Positions 1 through 8,975 of a stretch of DNA of 64,000 bases are shown here, piece by piece (the stretch's first letter is position 1; the number at the start of each line of letters is the position of its first letter). A model generated the notes under the pieces. That model searched no databases, was not told the DNA's origin, and saw only the letters and a program-made list of their open reading frames with translations. Both the position numbers and the translations under genes were made by a program. The stretch is taken from NCBI GenBank assembly GCA_039931065.1, contig JBDTSP010000012.1, forward strand, positions 1 through 64,000, written 5' to 3'. Source of the stretch: CADEED01 sp039931065. GTDB lineage: Bacteria > Pseudomonadota > Gammaproteobacteria > Steroidobacterales > Steroidobacteraceae.

Positions 1-112
1 ACCTTGTGAAAGTAGTCGGGTTGCGAAGTGTCCGTCGGTTGCATATCCCCCCGGTAAAAACGCCCGATTTCCCCCGCGGGCGCGCATCCGAGTATAGGCT
101 TCACGCCCTCGC
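1..112. other. Intergenic left edge of window
   Basis: No reading frame with recognisable protein character is seen here. The stretch holds a run of C residues around 47-53 and a GC-rich segment, and leads into the DUF971 gene. Whatever gene lies upstream is outside the window. Confidence 0.5.
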
Positions 113-466
113 ATGACGATCTCAAACCAGAATCTGGCCATCGAAATCAAGCTTCGGACGCGCTCACGCGTGCTCGAAGTTGCTTTCGATGATGGTGCGC
201 GCTACCAGTTGCCCTTCGAATACCTGCGCGTCCATTCCCCGTCCGCCGAAGTAAAGGGACACGGCCCGGGGCAGGAGGTTCTCGTGCTGGGAAAGCAACA
301 GGTGGGAATCAAGGCGGTTGAGCCCGTGGGGCAGTACGCGGTGAAGCTGGTGTTCGACGACGGACACGACAGCGGGCTGTATTCGTGGAAGTACCTGCGC
401 GAGCTCGGCGACAACCAGCAGGCGAACTGGGCGAAATACCAGGCCCGAGTCCAGTCGGCCCAGTAA
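113..466 (+). CDS. DUF971 family protein
   Basis: A 117-residue protein of the DUF971 family, the domain also found at the N-terminus of gamma-butyrobetaine hydroxylases. The family signature is visible: a basic start (KLRTRSRVLEVAFDDG), then LPFEYLRVHSPSAEV, a central hydrophobic turn and a C-terminal GLYSWKYLREL segment. The length is typical for the free-standing bacterial form. Its biochemical role is not settled; the domain has been discussed in connection with iron-sulfur proteins. It precedes ubiE, an arrangement I recall from other gammaproteobacteria, but about 150 nt and a hairpin separate the two, so co-transcription is not certain. The ATG at 113 is the natural start because the N-terminal residues already match the family. 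Confidence 0.85.
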   Translation: MTISNQNLAIEIKLRTRSRVLEVAFDDGARYQLPFEYLRVHSPSAEVKGHGPGQEVLVLGKQQVGIKAVEPVGQYAVKLVFDDGHDSGLYSWKYLRELGDNQQANWAKYQARVQSAQ

Positions 467-484
467 CCGACCACCCAAAAACAA

Positions 485-514
485 AGGGCCGGCGATCTGA
501 CGATCACCGGCCCT
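485..514. terminator. GC-rich hairpin after DUF971 gene
   Basis: Twelve-base arms (486-497 and 502-513) with one mismatch and a 4-base loop, just downstream of the DUF971 stop. On the plus strand only a short TT follows. On the minus strand the stem is followed by a T-rich run (complement of 473-485), so it is a weak terminator for the plus-strand gene and better placed for minus-strand transcripts. Confidence 0.4.
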
Positions 515-616
515 TCCCAAGACCCCCGCTCGAATAGTTCGGCTTTGTAGCGAATGCCCGCTGGAATTGCCAGCGCTTTCGGACCGGCCTTGCGACACGT
601 CTATACTGGCCGCCCT

Positions 617-1375
617 GTGAACGACTCCAAGAAGACCCCCGAAACCGACTTCGGTTACCAGCGCGTGCCGTGGAGCGAAAAGCAGCAGCGCGTGCGCGGC
701 GTGTTCGACTCGGTCGCCGGCAACTACGACCTCATGAACGACCTCATGTCCGGTGGCGCACACCGCCTCTGGAAGGAGTTCGCGCTGTCGCTCACCGGCC
801 TGCGTCCCGGCCAGCGCGCGCTCGACGTGGCCGGCGGCACGGGCGACCTCACTACCGGGCTCGCCAAACAAGTCGGCAAGACGGGCCTCGTGATCCTCTC
901 CGACATCAACGCCGCCATGCTGGGCGAAGGGCGCGACCGGCTGCTCGATGACGGCATCATCGGCAACGTGGCGCCGGTGCTGGCGAATGCGGAGAAGCTG
1001 CCGTTCGCGGATTCACAATTCGATTGCGTGACGATCGGTTTTGGCTTGCGCAACGTGACCGACAAGGCCGCCGCCCTCGCCGACATGCGCCGCGTGCTCA
1101 AGCCCGGCGGCCAGGTGCTGGTGCTCGAGTTTTCGAAACCGGTGGTGCCGCTGCTCAAGCCGCTGTACGACCTCTATTCGTTCCGCGTGTTGCCGCTGCT
1201 CGGCAAGCTGGTCGCGAAGGACGAGGACAGTTATCGCTATCTGGCCGAATCGATCCGCATGCATCCCGACCAGGAGACCCTGCTCGGCATGATGCGCGAT
1301 GCCGGCCTCGAAGATTGCCGTTATCACAATCTCTCGGGTGGCATCGTCGCGGTCCATCGCGGCTATCGTTATTAG
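617..1375 (+). CDS. ubiE: Ubiquinone/menaquinone biosynthesis C-methyltransferase UbiE
   Basis: SAM-dependent methyltransferase that C-methylates the benzoquinol ring (and demethylmenaquinol where present). The 252-residue protein carries the family markers: a FDSVAGNYDLMNDLMS N-terminal block, the SAM-binding ALDVAGGTGDLT loop, an acidic SDIN at the end of strand 2, FGLRNVTDK, and the late LLGMMRDAGLEDCRYHNLSGGIVAVHRG block. The GTG at 617 is preferred over an in-frame ATG at 554 because the family begins shortly before the FGYQRVP segment. No Shine-Dalgarno sequence precedes the GTG, but TATACT lies at 603-608, so the transcript may be leaderless or nearly so. ubiJ starts 6 nt after the stop and ubiB overlaps ubiJ, giving a ubiquinone operon. 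Confidence 0.95.
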   Translation: MNDSKKTPETDFGYQRVPWSEKQQRVRGVFDSVAGNYDLMNDLMSGGAHRLWKEFALSLTGLRPGQRALDVAGGTGDLTTGLAKQVGKTGLVILSDINAAMLGEGRDRLLDDGIIGNVAPVLANAEKLPFADSQFDCVTIGFGLRNVTDKAAALADMRRVLKPGGQVLVLEFSKPVVPLLKPLYDLYSFRVLPLLGKLVAKDEDSYRYLAESIRMHPDQETLLGMMRDAGLEDCRYHNLSGGIVAVHRGYRY

Positions 1376-1381
1376 CCTCGC

Positions 1382-1993
1382 GTGCTGACCGAAGCCATTG
1401 AAAACCTGCTGAACCGCAACCTGCCGCGCTCTGCACGCGCGCTCGAGCTCACCGCAGCCTTGAAGGGCAAGTCGGTCCGTATCGAGGCGCGCACGCTCGG
1501 CTGGGTGCTGCGCTGCGAATCGCTGGGCAGTTCCGTGCAGCTCACACGCGCCGGCGAGACCGCGGCGGACGCCGAGATCTCGGGTAGTTTGATGAACCTG
1601 GCCGCATTGGCCGGCGCGCATCCGGAAGAAGTGATCCAGCGTGGTGATGTCACGATCCGCGGCGACGCCGAGATCGCGCAGAAATTCCGCGAGCTGGCCA
1701 TGCTGCTCAAACCCGACGTCGAAGAGGAGCTGGCGCGCCTGATCGGCGATACGCCGGCGCACCAGGCCCTGCGTTTCGTCAAGATGGCGACCAACTTCGG
1801 CCGGCGCGCGGCCAACACCAGCGTGCGCAACGTGGCCGAGTATTTCGCGCACGAGACCGGCGATCTCGTACCGCGCGCCGAGGCCGAGGATTTTTACCGC
1901 GGCGTCGAACGCCTGCGTGAAGACCTCGACCGGCTCGACGCCCGCACACGCATCATCGAAACGGCCGCGACCGAGGAAGAAACACAGCGATGA
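1382..1993 (+). CDS. ubiJ: Ubiquinone biosynthesis accessory factor UbiJ (SCP2 domain)
   Basis: A 203-residue protein with an N-terminal SCP2 lipid-binding domain (about residues 5-105: a strand-rich segment including LGWVLRCESLGSSVQLTRAG and a VTIRGDAEIAQKF segment) followed by a helical, coiled-coil tail rich in Glu and Arg (about 165-203). This is the layout of UbiJ, which in E. coli works with UbiK in the soluble Ubi metabolon to bind hydrophobic ubiquinone intermediates. It lies between ubiE and ubiB, the conserved gammaproteobacterial order. The start is a GTG 6 nt after ubiE. The stop overlaps the ubiB start as ATGA at 1990-1993, so translation is probably coupled. Confidence 0.92.
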   Translation: MLTEAIENLLNRNLPRSARALELTAALKGKSVRIEARTLGWVLRCESLGSSVQLTRAGETAADAEISGSLMNLAALAGAHPEEVIQRGDVTIRGDAEIAQKFRELAMLLKPDVEEELARLIGDTPAHQALRFVKMATNFGRRAANTSVRNVAEYFAHETGDLVPRAEAEDFYRGVERLREDLDRLDARTRIIETAATEEETQR

Positions 1994-3654
1994 AACTTCG
2001 CGTCATCGCCAGACTCATCGAGATCCAGCGCGTGCTGGTGCGCCACGGGCTCGACGAATTCGTCCGCGCCACTCATCTGTATCGCCCGCTGCGCTTCATA
2101 TTCCTCCTGAGCCCGTGGACCTGGTCGGTGCGTCGCGGCGACGCGCCACGCGCCGAACGGCTGCGACTCGCGCTCGAGGAACTCGGCCCGATCTTCGTGA
2201 AGTTCGGCCAGGCGCTGTCCACCCGCCGCGACCTTTTGCCGATCGACATTGCCGACGAGTTGGCGAAGCTGCAGGACCGCGTGCCGCCGTTCGACGGCAA
2301 GATCGCGCGCGCCATCGTCGAGGCTGCTTACGGCCGCGCGGCCGAGCAGGTGTTTTCAAAGTTCGACGAGCAGCCGCTGGCGGCGGCCTCGATCGCGCAG
2401 GTGCACACCGCCGAGCTGCGCCCGGAGGTGACCCTCAACGGGGCGAAAACGCGCGAAGTGGTGGTCAAGGTGTTGCGGCCGGGAATGCACGCGATCATCG
2501 CGCGCGATCTCGAGGTGCTGCACGAACTGGCACGGATCGCCTCCGAACATTGGGACGGCAGCCGCCGGCTGCGCCCTCTCGAAGTGGTGCGCGAGTACCA
2601 GAAGACCATCCTCGATGAACTCGATCTCATGCGCGAGGCCGGCAATGCCTCGCAGCTGCGCCGCAATTTCGAGGGTTCGCCTCTTCTATATGTGCCCGCC
2701 GTGCACTGGGACTTCTGCCGCCCCGGAGTCATGGTGCTGGAGCGTATCCGGGGCGTGCAGATCTCGAACATGGCGCGCCTGCGCGAGGCCGGCACGGATA
2801 TCCGCAAGCTGGCGGAAAACGGCGTCGAGATCTTCTTCACGCAGGTGTTCCGGCACAACTTCTTTCATGCCGACATGCACCCAGGAAACATTTTCGTGTT
2901 GATCGACAACCCGTCGCAGCCCAAATACGCGGCGGTGGATTTCGGCATCGTCGGCACGCTCGATCCGCGCGATCAGTACTACCTCGCGGAGAATTTCCTC
3001 GCGGTGTTCGATCGCGACTACCGCAAGGTCGCGACGTTGCACCTGGAATCCGGCTGGGTGCCGGAGGGATCGCGCGTCGATGAAATGGAATCGGCGATCC
3101 GCACCGTCTGCGAGCCGATCTTCAACAAGCCGTTGAAGGAAATTTCCTTCGGTACGGTGCTGCTGCGGCTGTTCGAGATCTCGCGACGCTTCAATGTCGA
3201 AGTGCAGCCGCAGCTGATCCTGCTGCAGAAGACGCTTCTCAATATCGAGGGACTGGGACGCGACCTGTATCCCGATCTCGACATCTTCAAGACCGCGGGG
3301 CCGATCATGCGTGACTGGGTGCGCGAGAAGATGAGCGGCCGCGCGTTGCTCGAGAACGCGCGCGCGCAGTTGCCGGAAATACTGTCGAGCCTCCAATCGC
3401 TGACGCCGCTGGTGCGTTCGGCCGTGCAACGCGCGCAGGACGGCCGGCTGCGGCTTGCGGTCGAGGCGCCTGAGATCAACGCGCTGCGCAACGAGATCAG
3501 ACGCACCAACCGCCGCCGCGACAAGGTGACGATCGCTTCGGTCGTGTTGTTAGGCGGCATCGTGTGGCTGGCTCTGGCGCGCGAGCCGTTATGGGCCGGA
3601 TGGGGGATGGTCGGCGTCGGGGTTGCCTGGCTGATCGGCGAGATCCGCCGCTAG
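1990..3654 (+). CDS. ubiB: Atypical kinase/ATPase UbiB for ubiquinone biosynthesis
   Basis: Member of the ABC1/ADCK/UbiB atypical kinase-like family, an ATPase that supports ubiquinone assembly at the membrane. The family KxGQ motif is visible (FVKFGQALSTRRDLLP, about residue 73), followed by the Ala-rich loop (LAAASIAQVH), a catalytic-loop-like FFHADMHPGNIF and the metal-binding DFG of AAVDFGIVGTLD. Two hydrophobic segments close the protein (about 517-533 and 537-550), matching the C-terminal membrane anchor. At 554 residues it is full length. The ATG overlaps the ubiJ stop by 4 nt. Nothing unusual is seen. Confidence 0.95.
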   Translation: MKLRVIARLIEIQRVLVRHGLDEFVRATHLYRPLRFIFLLSPWTWSVRRGDAPRAERLRLALEELGPIFVKFGQALSTRRDLLPIDIADELAKLQDRVPPFDGKIARAIVEAAYGRAAEQVFSKFDEQPLAAASIAQVHTAELRPEVTLNGAKTREVVVKVLRPGMHAIIARDLEVLHELARIASEHWDGSRRLRPLEVVREYQKTILDELDLMREAGNASQLRRNFEGSPLLYVPAVHWDFCRPGVMVLERIRGVQISNMARLREAGTDIRKLAENGVEIFFTQVFRHNFFHADMHPGNIFVLIDNPSQPKYAAVDFGIVGTLDPRDQYYLAENFLAVFDRDYRKVATLHLESGWVPEGSRVDEMESAIRTVCEPIFNKPLKEISFGTVLLRLFEISRRFNVEVQPQLILLQKTLLNIEGLGRDLYPDLDIFKTAGPIMRDWVREKMSGRALLENARAQLPEILSSLQSLTPLVRSAVQRAQDGRLRLAVEAPEINALRNEIRRTNRRRDKVTIASVVLLGGIVWLALAREPLWAGWGMVGVGVAWLIGEIRR

Positions 3655-3780
3655 GAAAATCGGGGAAACCAGCCGTAAGGGAATAGGTACCTGCCGCAGG
3701 TCGGCCTCTAGGGCAAAGCCTGGCTAGACTCTGTCTAACTACATTTGCGGCACTGCACGCACAAGAGTAGTTTGCCTCGC

Positions 3781-6700
3781 ATGGGCACCCCGGAGACCGC
3801 GGACTCGAGTCAATACCTTGCCCGATTTGCGGCGTTCGTCGCGCTGACGGTCGGGCTGTTCGTGTATTTCGGCTGGGTGTTCGATCTCGAGCAGCTCACC
3901 AACCTGGTGCCGGGCTGGCCGAGGATGTCCCGGATCACCGCCCTCGCGTTCGTCGTGGCTGGCGGCGCGTTGTGGCTCGCGACCTTGCACGCGCGGCGTT
4001 TCGCCATCGCCACCGCGCTGTTTTTGATCGCGATCGCCCTGCTCGTCCTGTTTCGTTATGTCTTCAGCTGGGTCGCGTACATAGACCAGTTCACGCTCGC
4101 GCCGATGCCGCCGTTGATCGATGGCCAGTTGCCACCCCGCATGGCGCCGTCGACCGCGGTCGCGTTCAGCCTCTTTGGCCTGTCGCTGGTTTGTTCGCAG
4201 TACAAGAACACACCGATCGCGCACCAGATCCTCGCGATCCTTGCGATGGTGATCGGCTGGCTCGGACTGTCGCGTTACATCTACGGCGGCGAAGCTCTCG
4301 TTCCGTTCGTCAACATGGCGGCGCACGCATCCATCGTGTTCCTGCTGCTCACGGCGGGCGCACTCACGCTGCGTCCCGATGCAGGTATCGCCAAATTGCT
4401 GGCCAGCGACGGTGTCGGCGGCACGTTGGCGCGGCGACTCCTGCCGGCTGCGGTAATCGTGCCCCTGGTCGCGGGCGCACTGACTCTGCACCTCGAACGC
4501 AAGGAAGGATTCGGCCTGGAAGCGGCGGTGTCGGTGCTGGCGCTCGTGAGCGTCGTGGTGTTCGTCACGCTGGTCTGGCTCAACGCGGCGCGCGGCGATC
4601 GCGCCGACCGGCTGCGGCGCAAGGCCGAACACGGCCTGCAGATTTCGGAGGAACGCCATCTCCTGATCGTCGAGACCGCGCTCGACGCAGTCGTCACGAT
4701 GAACAACAAGGGCGCGGTTACGGGCTGGAATGCGCAGGCCGAGCGGGTCTTCGGCTGGACCCGGGTCGAGGTGATGGGGCGCGAGTTGTCGGAACTCATC
4801 ATCCCCGAGCGGTTGCGCGATGATCACCGGCGCGGCATGCAACGCTACATCGAGACCGGCCTCGCGCGGGTACTCAACAAACGCGTCGAGCTGACCGCGC
4901 TGCATCGTGGCGGCAACGAATTCCCGGTGGAGCTCGCGATCACCCCCATCGGCTTCGGCGAAGATCTCGTGTTCAGCGCGTTCATCCGCGACATCACCGG
5001 CCGTAATCGCGCCGAGGCGGCGCTGCGTGAAAGCGAGCAGCGATTCCGTTCCACCGCCAACAGCGCGCCGGTACTCATCTGGATGAGCGCGCACGACAAA
5101 CGCTGTATCTGGTTCAACCAGCGCTGGCTCGATTTCGTCGGCCGCGACATGGAGCAGGAACTCGGCGACGGCTGGTGCGACAACCTGCACCCGGCCGATT
5201 TCGATCGCGCGCTCGATACCTACCACGCCGCGTTCGATGCACGGCGCCCCTACGAAATGGAGTACCGGCTGCAGCGCGAGGACGGTGCGTGGCGCTGGTT
5301 GCTCGAGCGCGGCACGCCTAATCTCGGACCCACCGGCGAGTTCGAGGGCTATATCGGTACCTGCATCGATATTACCGAGCATCGCGAGACCGTCGAGCAA
5401 CTGCGCGAAAACCGCGCGCGCTTCAAGACGCTGGCCGAGTCGCTGCCGCAGATGATCTGGACCTGCATGCGCGATGGGTATTGCGACTACCTGAGCCGGC
5501 AGTGGCTCGACTACACCGGCCGCAGCGAGGCGCAGCAGCTGGGCCGCGGTTATCTCGAGCAAGTGCATCCCGACGATCGCGAGAAAGTGCACATGGAGTG
5601 GGCGCGAGTCATCGGCACCGGCGACAACTTCGACATGAGCTTCCGCATTCGTCGCTTCGACGGCATCTACCGCTGGTTCAAGACGCGTGCGGTGCCGCTG
5701 CGCGACCCGGCCGGACGTATTCTCAAGTGGTTCGGCTCCAACACGGACATCGAAGATTTCGTGACGGCCGATCGCAAGCTCAAGATCCAGCTCGAGCGCA
5801 TGCAGCTGCTCGATCGCACCACGCACGCGATCCCTATGCACCAGGAACCGCGCAAGGTGTTCGAGGTGGTGCTGCGCAGCCTGGAGGAAAATCTTGCCAT
5901 CACCTTCGGCTGCCTGTGCCTGTACCAGGCCGAGCCCGAGTTGCTCACCGTGGTCTGCGTCGGCGACCGCAGCGTCGCGCTGGCCAGGCAGATCGGGCTC
6001 TCCGAACAATCGCAGATCGAGATCGACGAGAATTCGCTGGCGCGCTGCGTGCGCGCCGAGCTGTTGTACGAGCCGGACATCGAAGGGTCGCGATTTCCGT
6101 TTCCTGCGCGCCTGGCGACGGGCGGGTTGAGGGCGCTGGTCGCGGCGCCGCTGATGGTCGAGAACGAAGTGCTTGGCTTGCTGGTGGTCGCGAAGAACCA
6201 GCCCGGTTCCTTCACCAGCGACGACTGCGAGTTCCTGCGCCAGTTGTCGAGTCACGTGGCGCTCGCCGGACAGCAGGCACGTTTGTACGGCGCGCTGCAG
6301 GATGCATATCACGACCTGCGCGAGACGCAGCAGACCGTCATGCAGCAGGAACGGCTGCGCGCGCTCGGGCAGATCGCGAGCGGCATCGCACACGACATCA
6401 ACAACGCGCTGTCGCCGGCGGCGTTGTACGCGCAATCGATGCTGACGCACGAAACCACGCTGAGTGATCGCGCGCGCGATCAACTGACCGTCATGCAGCG
6501 CGCGATCGAGGACGTCGCGCGCACCGTGCAGCGCATGCGCGCTTTCTATCTACCGCGCGGACTGGAGCTCACCCTCGCGCCGGTCGACTTGAACAAGATC
6601 CTGCTGGAGGTCATGGACCTGACACGCGCGCGCTGGAGCAACATGCCGCTGGAGCGCGGCGCCGTCGTACACGTCGAAACGCAATTCGCGCCCGATGTGC

Positions 6701-7470
6701 CACAGATCCTCGGCGCCGAGAACGAGCTGCGCGACGCGTTCACCAACCTGCTGCTCAATGCCGTGGACGCGCTGCCCGACGGCGGCACGGTCACCCTGCA
6801 CACGCGGCTCGATACACGCGACGATCAGGTGATCGTCGAATTCCAGGACAATGGCGTCGGCATGAGCGAGACCACGCGCGGCCGTTGCCTGGAGCCGTTT
6901 TTCACCACGAAGGGCGAACGCGGCACGGGGCTCGGGTTGCCCATGGTCTTCGGCATGACGCAGCGTCATGGCGGCGAGCTCGAGATCGACAGCGAACTCG
7001 GCCGCGGCACCACGATGCGGCTGATATTCCCGCGCGCGCCCAATGGAATGACCGTACGCGAACAACAACTGGCGGTTGCCGTGCGATCGTTGCGCATTCT
7101 CCTGATCGACGACGATCCGCTGCTGCTCAAGTCACTGCGCGATGCGCTCGAGCTGGACGAACACGAAGTGGTGACGGCCGAAGGCGGCCAGGCGGGCATC
7201 GACGCCTTTGCGACCTCGGTGAAAGCCGAAACGAACTTCGACGTGGTGATCACCGATCTCGGCATGCCTTACGTGGATGGGCGAAAGGTCGCGACGCGTG
7301 TGCGACAGCTCTCGGCGCAGGTGCCGATCATCATGCTGACGGGCTGGGGGCATCGACTGACGGCTACGGACGACAAGCCGGATCATGTGGATAGGGTTTT
7401 GAGTAAGCCGCCAAAGATGGCGGAACTCCGGGTCGCGCTTGCTGAGGTGGTTCGGGCGCGGGGGGAGTGA
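3781..7470 (+). CDS. Membrane hybrid sensor histidine kinase, PAS-PAS-PAS-GAF-HisKA-HATPase-REC
   Basis: About 1,229 residues. The first ~270 form roughly eight hydrophobic segments, a MASE-like membrane sensor. Three PAS domains follow (about 290-405, 415-540, 545-665), the second and third of the PAS/PAC type with RLQREDGAWRWLLERG-like ends, then a GAF domain (about 690-840). The dimerisation/phosphoacceptor block is GQIASGIAHDINNALSP with His871. The ATPase has an N-box (NLLLNAVDAL), a DNGVGM box and a GTGLGLP box. A C-terminal receiver domain has an acidic IDDDP pocket, phospho-acceptor Asp1159 in VITDLGMP, and a KPP lysine. No separate response regulator is adjacent, so output probably goes to an unlinked partner. 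The signal is unknown. The ATG at 3781 is chosen; an in-frame TTG at 3745 is possible. A TAGACT near 3725 could be a -10 element. Confidence 0.9.
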   Translation: MGTPETADSSQYLARFAAFVALTVGLFVYFGWVFDLEQLTNLVPGWPRMSRITALAFVVAGGALWLATLHARRFAIATALFLIAIALLVLFRYVFSWVAYIDQFTLAPMPPLIDGQLPPRMAPSTAVAFSLFGLSLVCSQYKNTPIAHQILAILAMVIGWLGLSRYIYGGEALVPFVNMAAHASIVFLLLTAGALTLRPDAGIAKLLASDGVGGTLARRLLPAAVIVPLVAGALTLHLERKEGFGLEAAVSVLALVSVVVFVTLVWLNAARGDRADRLRRKAEHGLQISEERHLLIVETALDAVVTMNNKGAVTGWNAQAERVFGWTRVEVMGRELSELIIPERLRDDHRRGMQRYIETGLARVLNKRVELTALHRGGNEFPVELAITPIGFGEDLVFSAFIRDITGRNRAEAALRESEQRFRSTANSAPVLIWMSAHDKRCIWFNQRWLDFVGRDMEQELGDGWCDNLHPADFDRALDTYHAAFDARRPYEMEYRLQREDGAWRWLLERGTPNLGPTGEFEGYIGTCIDITEHRETVEQLRENRARFKTLAESLPQMIWTCMRDGYCDYLSRQWLDYTGRSEAQQLGRGYLEQVHPDDREKVHMEWARVIGTGDNFDMSFRIRRFDGIYRWFKTRAVPLRDPAGRILKWFGSNTDIEDFVTADRKLKIQLERMQLLDRTTHAIPMHQEPRKVFEVVLRSLEENLAITFGCLCLYQAEPELLTVVCVGDRSVALARQIGLSEQSQIEIDENSLARCVRAELLYEPDIEGSRFPFPARLATGGLRALVAAPLMVENEVLGLLVVAKNQPGSFTSDDCEFLRQLSSHVALAGQQARLYGALQDAYHDLRETQQTVMQQERLRALGQIASGIAHDINNALSPAALYAQSMLTHETTLSDRARDQLTVMQRAIEDVARTVQRMRAFYLPRGLELTLAPVDLNKILLEVMDLTRARWSNMPLERGAVVHVETQFAPDVPQILGAENELRDAFTNLLLNAVDALPDGGTVTLHTRLDTRDDQVIVEFQDNGVGMSETTRGRCLEPFFTTKGERGTGLGLPMVFGMTQRHGGELEIDSELGRGTTMRLIFPRAPNGMTVREQQLAVAVRSLRILLIDDDPLLLKSLRDALELDEHEVVTAEGGQAGIDAFATSVKAETNFDVVITDLGMPYVDGRKVATRVRQLSAQVPIIMLTGWGHRLTATDDKPDHVDRVLSKPPKMAELRVALAEVVRARGE

Positions 7471-7478
7471 GGGTTAGG

Positions 7479-7514
7479 CCGCGCCCGAGGATCGCGCACG
7501 CTCCTCGGGCGCGG
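7479..7514. terminator. Perfect 13-bp inverted repeat after the histidine kinase
   Basis: Arms 7479-7491 and 7502-7514 are exactly complementary (CCGCGCCCGAGGA and its reverse complement) around a 10-nt loop, beginning 8 nt after the kinase stop. No U-tract follows on either strand, so it is either a factor-assisted terminator or an mRNA 3'-end stabiliser. The downstream gene is on the opposite strand. Confidence 0.5.
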
Positions 7515-7617
7515 TCGCACGTCGCTGTCGCCGCGGCCGCCCAGCTCGGGGCCCGCGGTGGATTGGATGAAGAGCAGGAACGGAATCGGAGAGAAGTGCC
7601 GGTGGTTCTGAATGTAG

Positions 7618-8091
7618 CTAGTTTGGGCAGGCGTGGTAGTTGAAGGGGATCACGAGGTCTTTGTCGGCGTCGCCCGGGCCGGCGATTTCGGCGTACAGGC
7701 CTTCTTTGGTGCGGCGGTATTCGACGCGTTTGGGGAAGTCGTTCGCGGAGTTTTCGAAGCGCGCCCAGTCGGTGCCGCCCGCGGTCCATTTGAACGGAAC
7801 GGGTGGATGGCCTTGGGGCTGGGCTATGTAGGTTGGGATGCCGGCGGTCCATTCGATGCGCAGGAATTCGAAGCTTGCGGTCTTGGCGCCTTTAACGGTG
7901 CGCGACATTCCCAGCAGCAGGTCGCCGCGCGGCGCCAGCCAGGTTTCTTCGATGAACTCGCCGTTGCGATCGGAGCACCAGTGGCCGGCGAACCAGTCGA
8001 GGGTGGCGGGTTTGGCGCTGGCGAAGGCGCTGATCGAAATTATCGCGGCGGCCGCAAGGGCGGGAAGCTTGTTTGTGGTCATGCGGCGCAT
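7618..8091 (-). CDS. Exported DUF6265 family protein
   Basis: A 157-residue protein with a hydrophobic N-terminal signal peptide (LPALAAAAIISISAFASA, cleavage likely around residue 25-27). The mature part matches the DUF6265 pattern as I know it: LDWFAGHWCSDRNGEFIEETW, a GMSRTVKGAKTASFEFLRIE block, then FENSANDFPKRVEYRR. No function is established; the fold is predicted to be a small beta barrel acting in the periplasm. Two start codons are possible, ATG 8091 and ATG 8082; the second gives a more standard signal peptide. It is divergent from the AraC regulator, with about 60 nt between them, so that regulator could act on it, though nothing in the sequence proves this. Confidence 0.7.
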   Translation of the reverse strand: MRRMTTNKLPALAAAAIISISAFASAKPATLDWFAGHWCSDRNGEFIEETWLAPRGDLLLGMSRTVKGAKTASFEFLRIEWTAGIPTYIAQPQGHPPVPFKWTAGGTDWARFENSANDFPKRVEYRRTKEGLYAEIAGPGDADKDLVIPFNYHACPN

Positions 8092-8150
8092 TGTGCCGCC
8101 GCGCCGGCCGTGCCGGCTTGAACAAATGCGCAGCCGTGTTTAATTAGCGC

Positions 8151-8975
8151 ATGGATTATCAAGAGCATCCGGTTCCTGACAACCTGCAACGGCACATCGC
8201 GTGTGTGTGGCGCCTCATCGATGACAATCCGCGTGCCGGCATCAACACCATCTACCCCGACGGGCGCTGCGAGCTAATCGTTCAACTTGGCGGGCGTTCG
8301 CGGCTCTGGGACGCCATCGATGGCTGGCACGAACAGGCGCCGACATTGTTTGCCGCGCAACGCGTGACGGCGGTACAGTTCGAGCCGGTCGGCGTGCTCG
8401 ACGATGTGGGTATTCGGCTGCAACCCGCGGCCTCGACTTTGGTGACGCGCGATCTCGCCAGCTTGCGCGATCGGGTCGTGGATCTCGCTTCGATCGATGC
8501 GGAAGCGAGCGCGGCACTCGCGCCCGCCGCACGGGAATTCGCCGCCGGCGGAATGGCGCCATTGTGGGAGTTGTTTTCGCGGCTGTGTTCGCGCCGCGCC
8601 ATCGATGTGAAGGTCGAGAACGCGGCGGCGCAGCTCGATTCCGACGGCGGCCAGACGAAGATCGAGGCGATCGCGAAGGCCGCTTCGCTCAGCGTACGTT
8701 CGCTCCAGACCCGCTTTCTCGCGAACGTCGGCCTCACTCCGAAGGAATTCGCCGGGATTCAACGCCTGCAGTCGACGCTGCGCGCGCTCGACGGCCAGAC
8801 TCCGCTCGCCGACCTCGCCACCGATTCGGGATTCTCCGATCAGGCGCACGCCACGCGCGCGATCAAACGTGTCACGGGCCTGACCCTTTCGCGATTGCGT
8901 GATGAGCTGCGGCGCAATCGGGACGGCAACGCGGCGATCGAGATCGCGGCCGCGTTTGTGCGTGGTTACGCCTGA
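8151..8975 (+). CDS. AraC family transcriptional regulator with DUF6597-like sensor domain
   Basis: A 274-residue regulator. The N-terminal half (RHIACVWRLIDD, INTIYPDGRCELIVQLGG, VGVLDDVGIRLQP) resembles the DUF6597-type sensor module found on many AraC proteins. The C-terminal half holds two helix-turn-helix motifs: IEAIAKAASLSVRSLQTRF followed by VGLTPKEFAGIQRLQ, and PLADLATDSGFSDQAHATRAIKRVTGLT, which is the classical AraC signature region. Ligand and targets cannot be read from the sequence. Its 3' end overlaps the convergent Bcr/CflA exporter by 10 nt (8966-8975), and it is divergent from the DUF6265 gene; either neighbour could be a target. Confidence 0.85.
   Translation: MDYQEHPVPDNLQRHIACVWRLIDDNPRAGINTIYPDGRCELIVQLGGRSRLWDAIDGWHEQAPTLFAAQRVTAVQFEPVGVLDDVGIRLQPAASTLVTRDLASLRDRVVDLASIDAEASAALAPAAREFAAGGMAPLWELFSRLCSRRAIDVKVENAAAQLDSDGGQTKIEAIAKAASLSVRSLQTRFLANVGLTPKEFAGIQRLQSTLRALDGQTPLADLATDSGFSDQAHATRAIKRVTGLTLSRLRDELRRNRDGNAAIEIAAAFVRGYA

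Noticed and set aside
3739..6483. 914-codon open frame on the minus strand
   Set aside because: It is antisense to the PAS/histidine kinase gene, has Arg/His/Gln-rich composition of a shadow frame in high-GC DNA, and shows no family motif.
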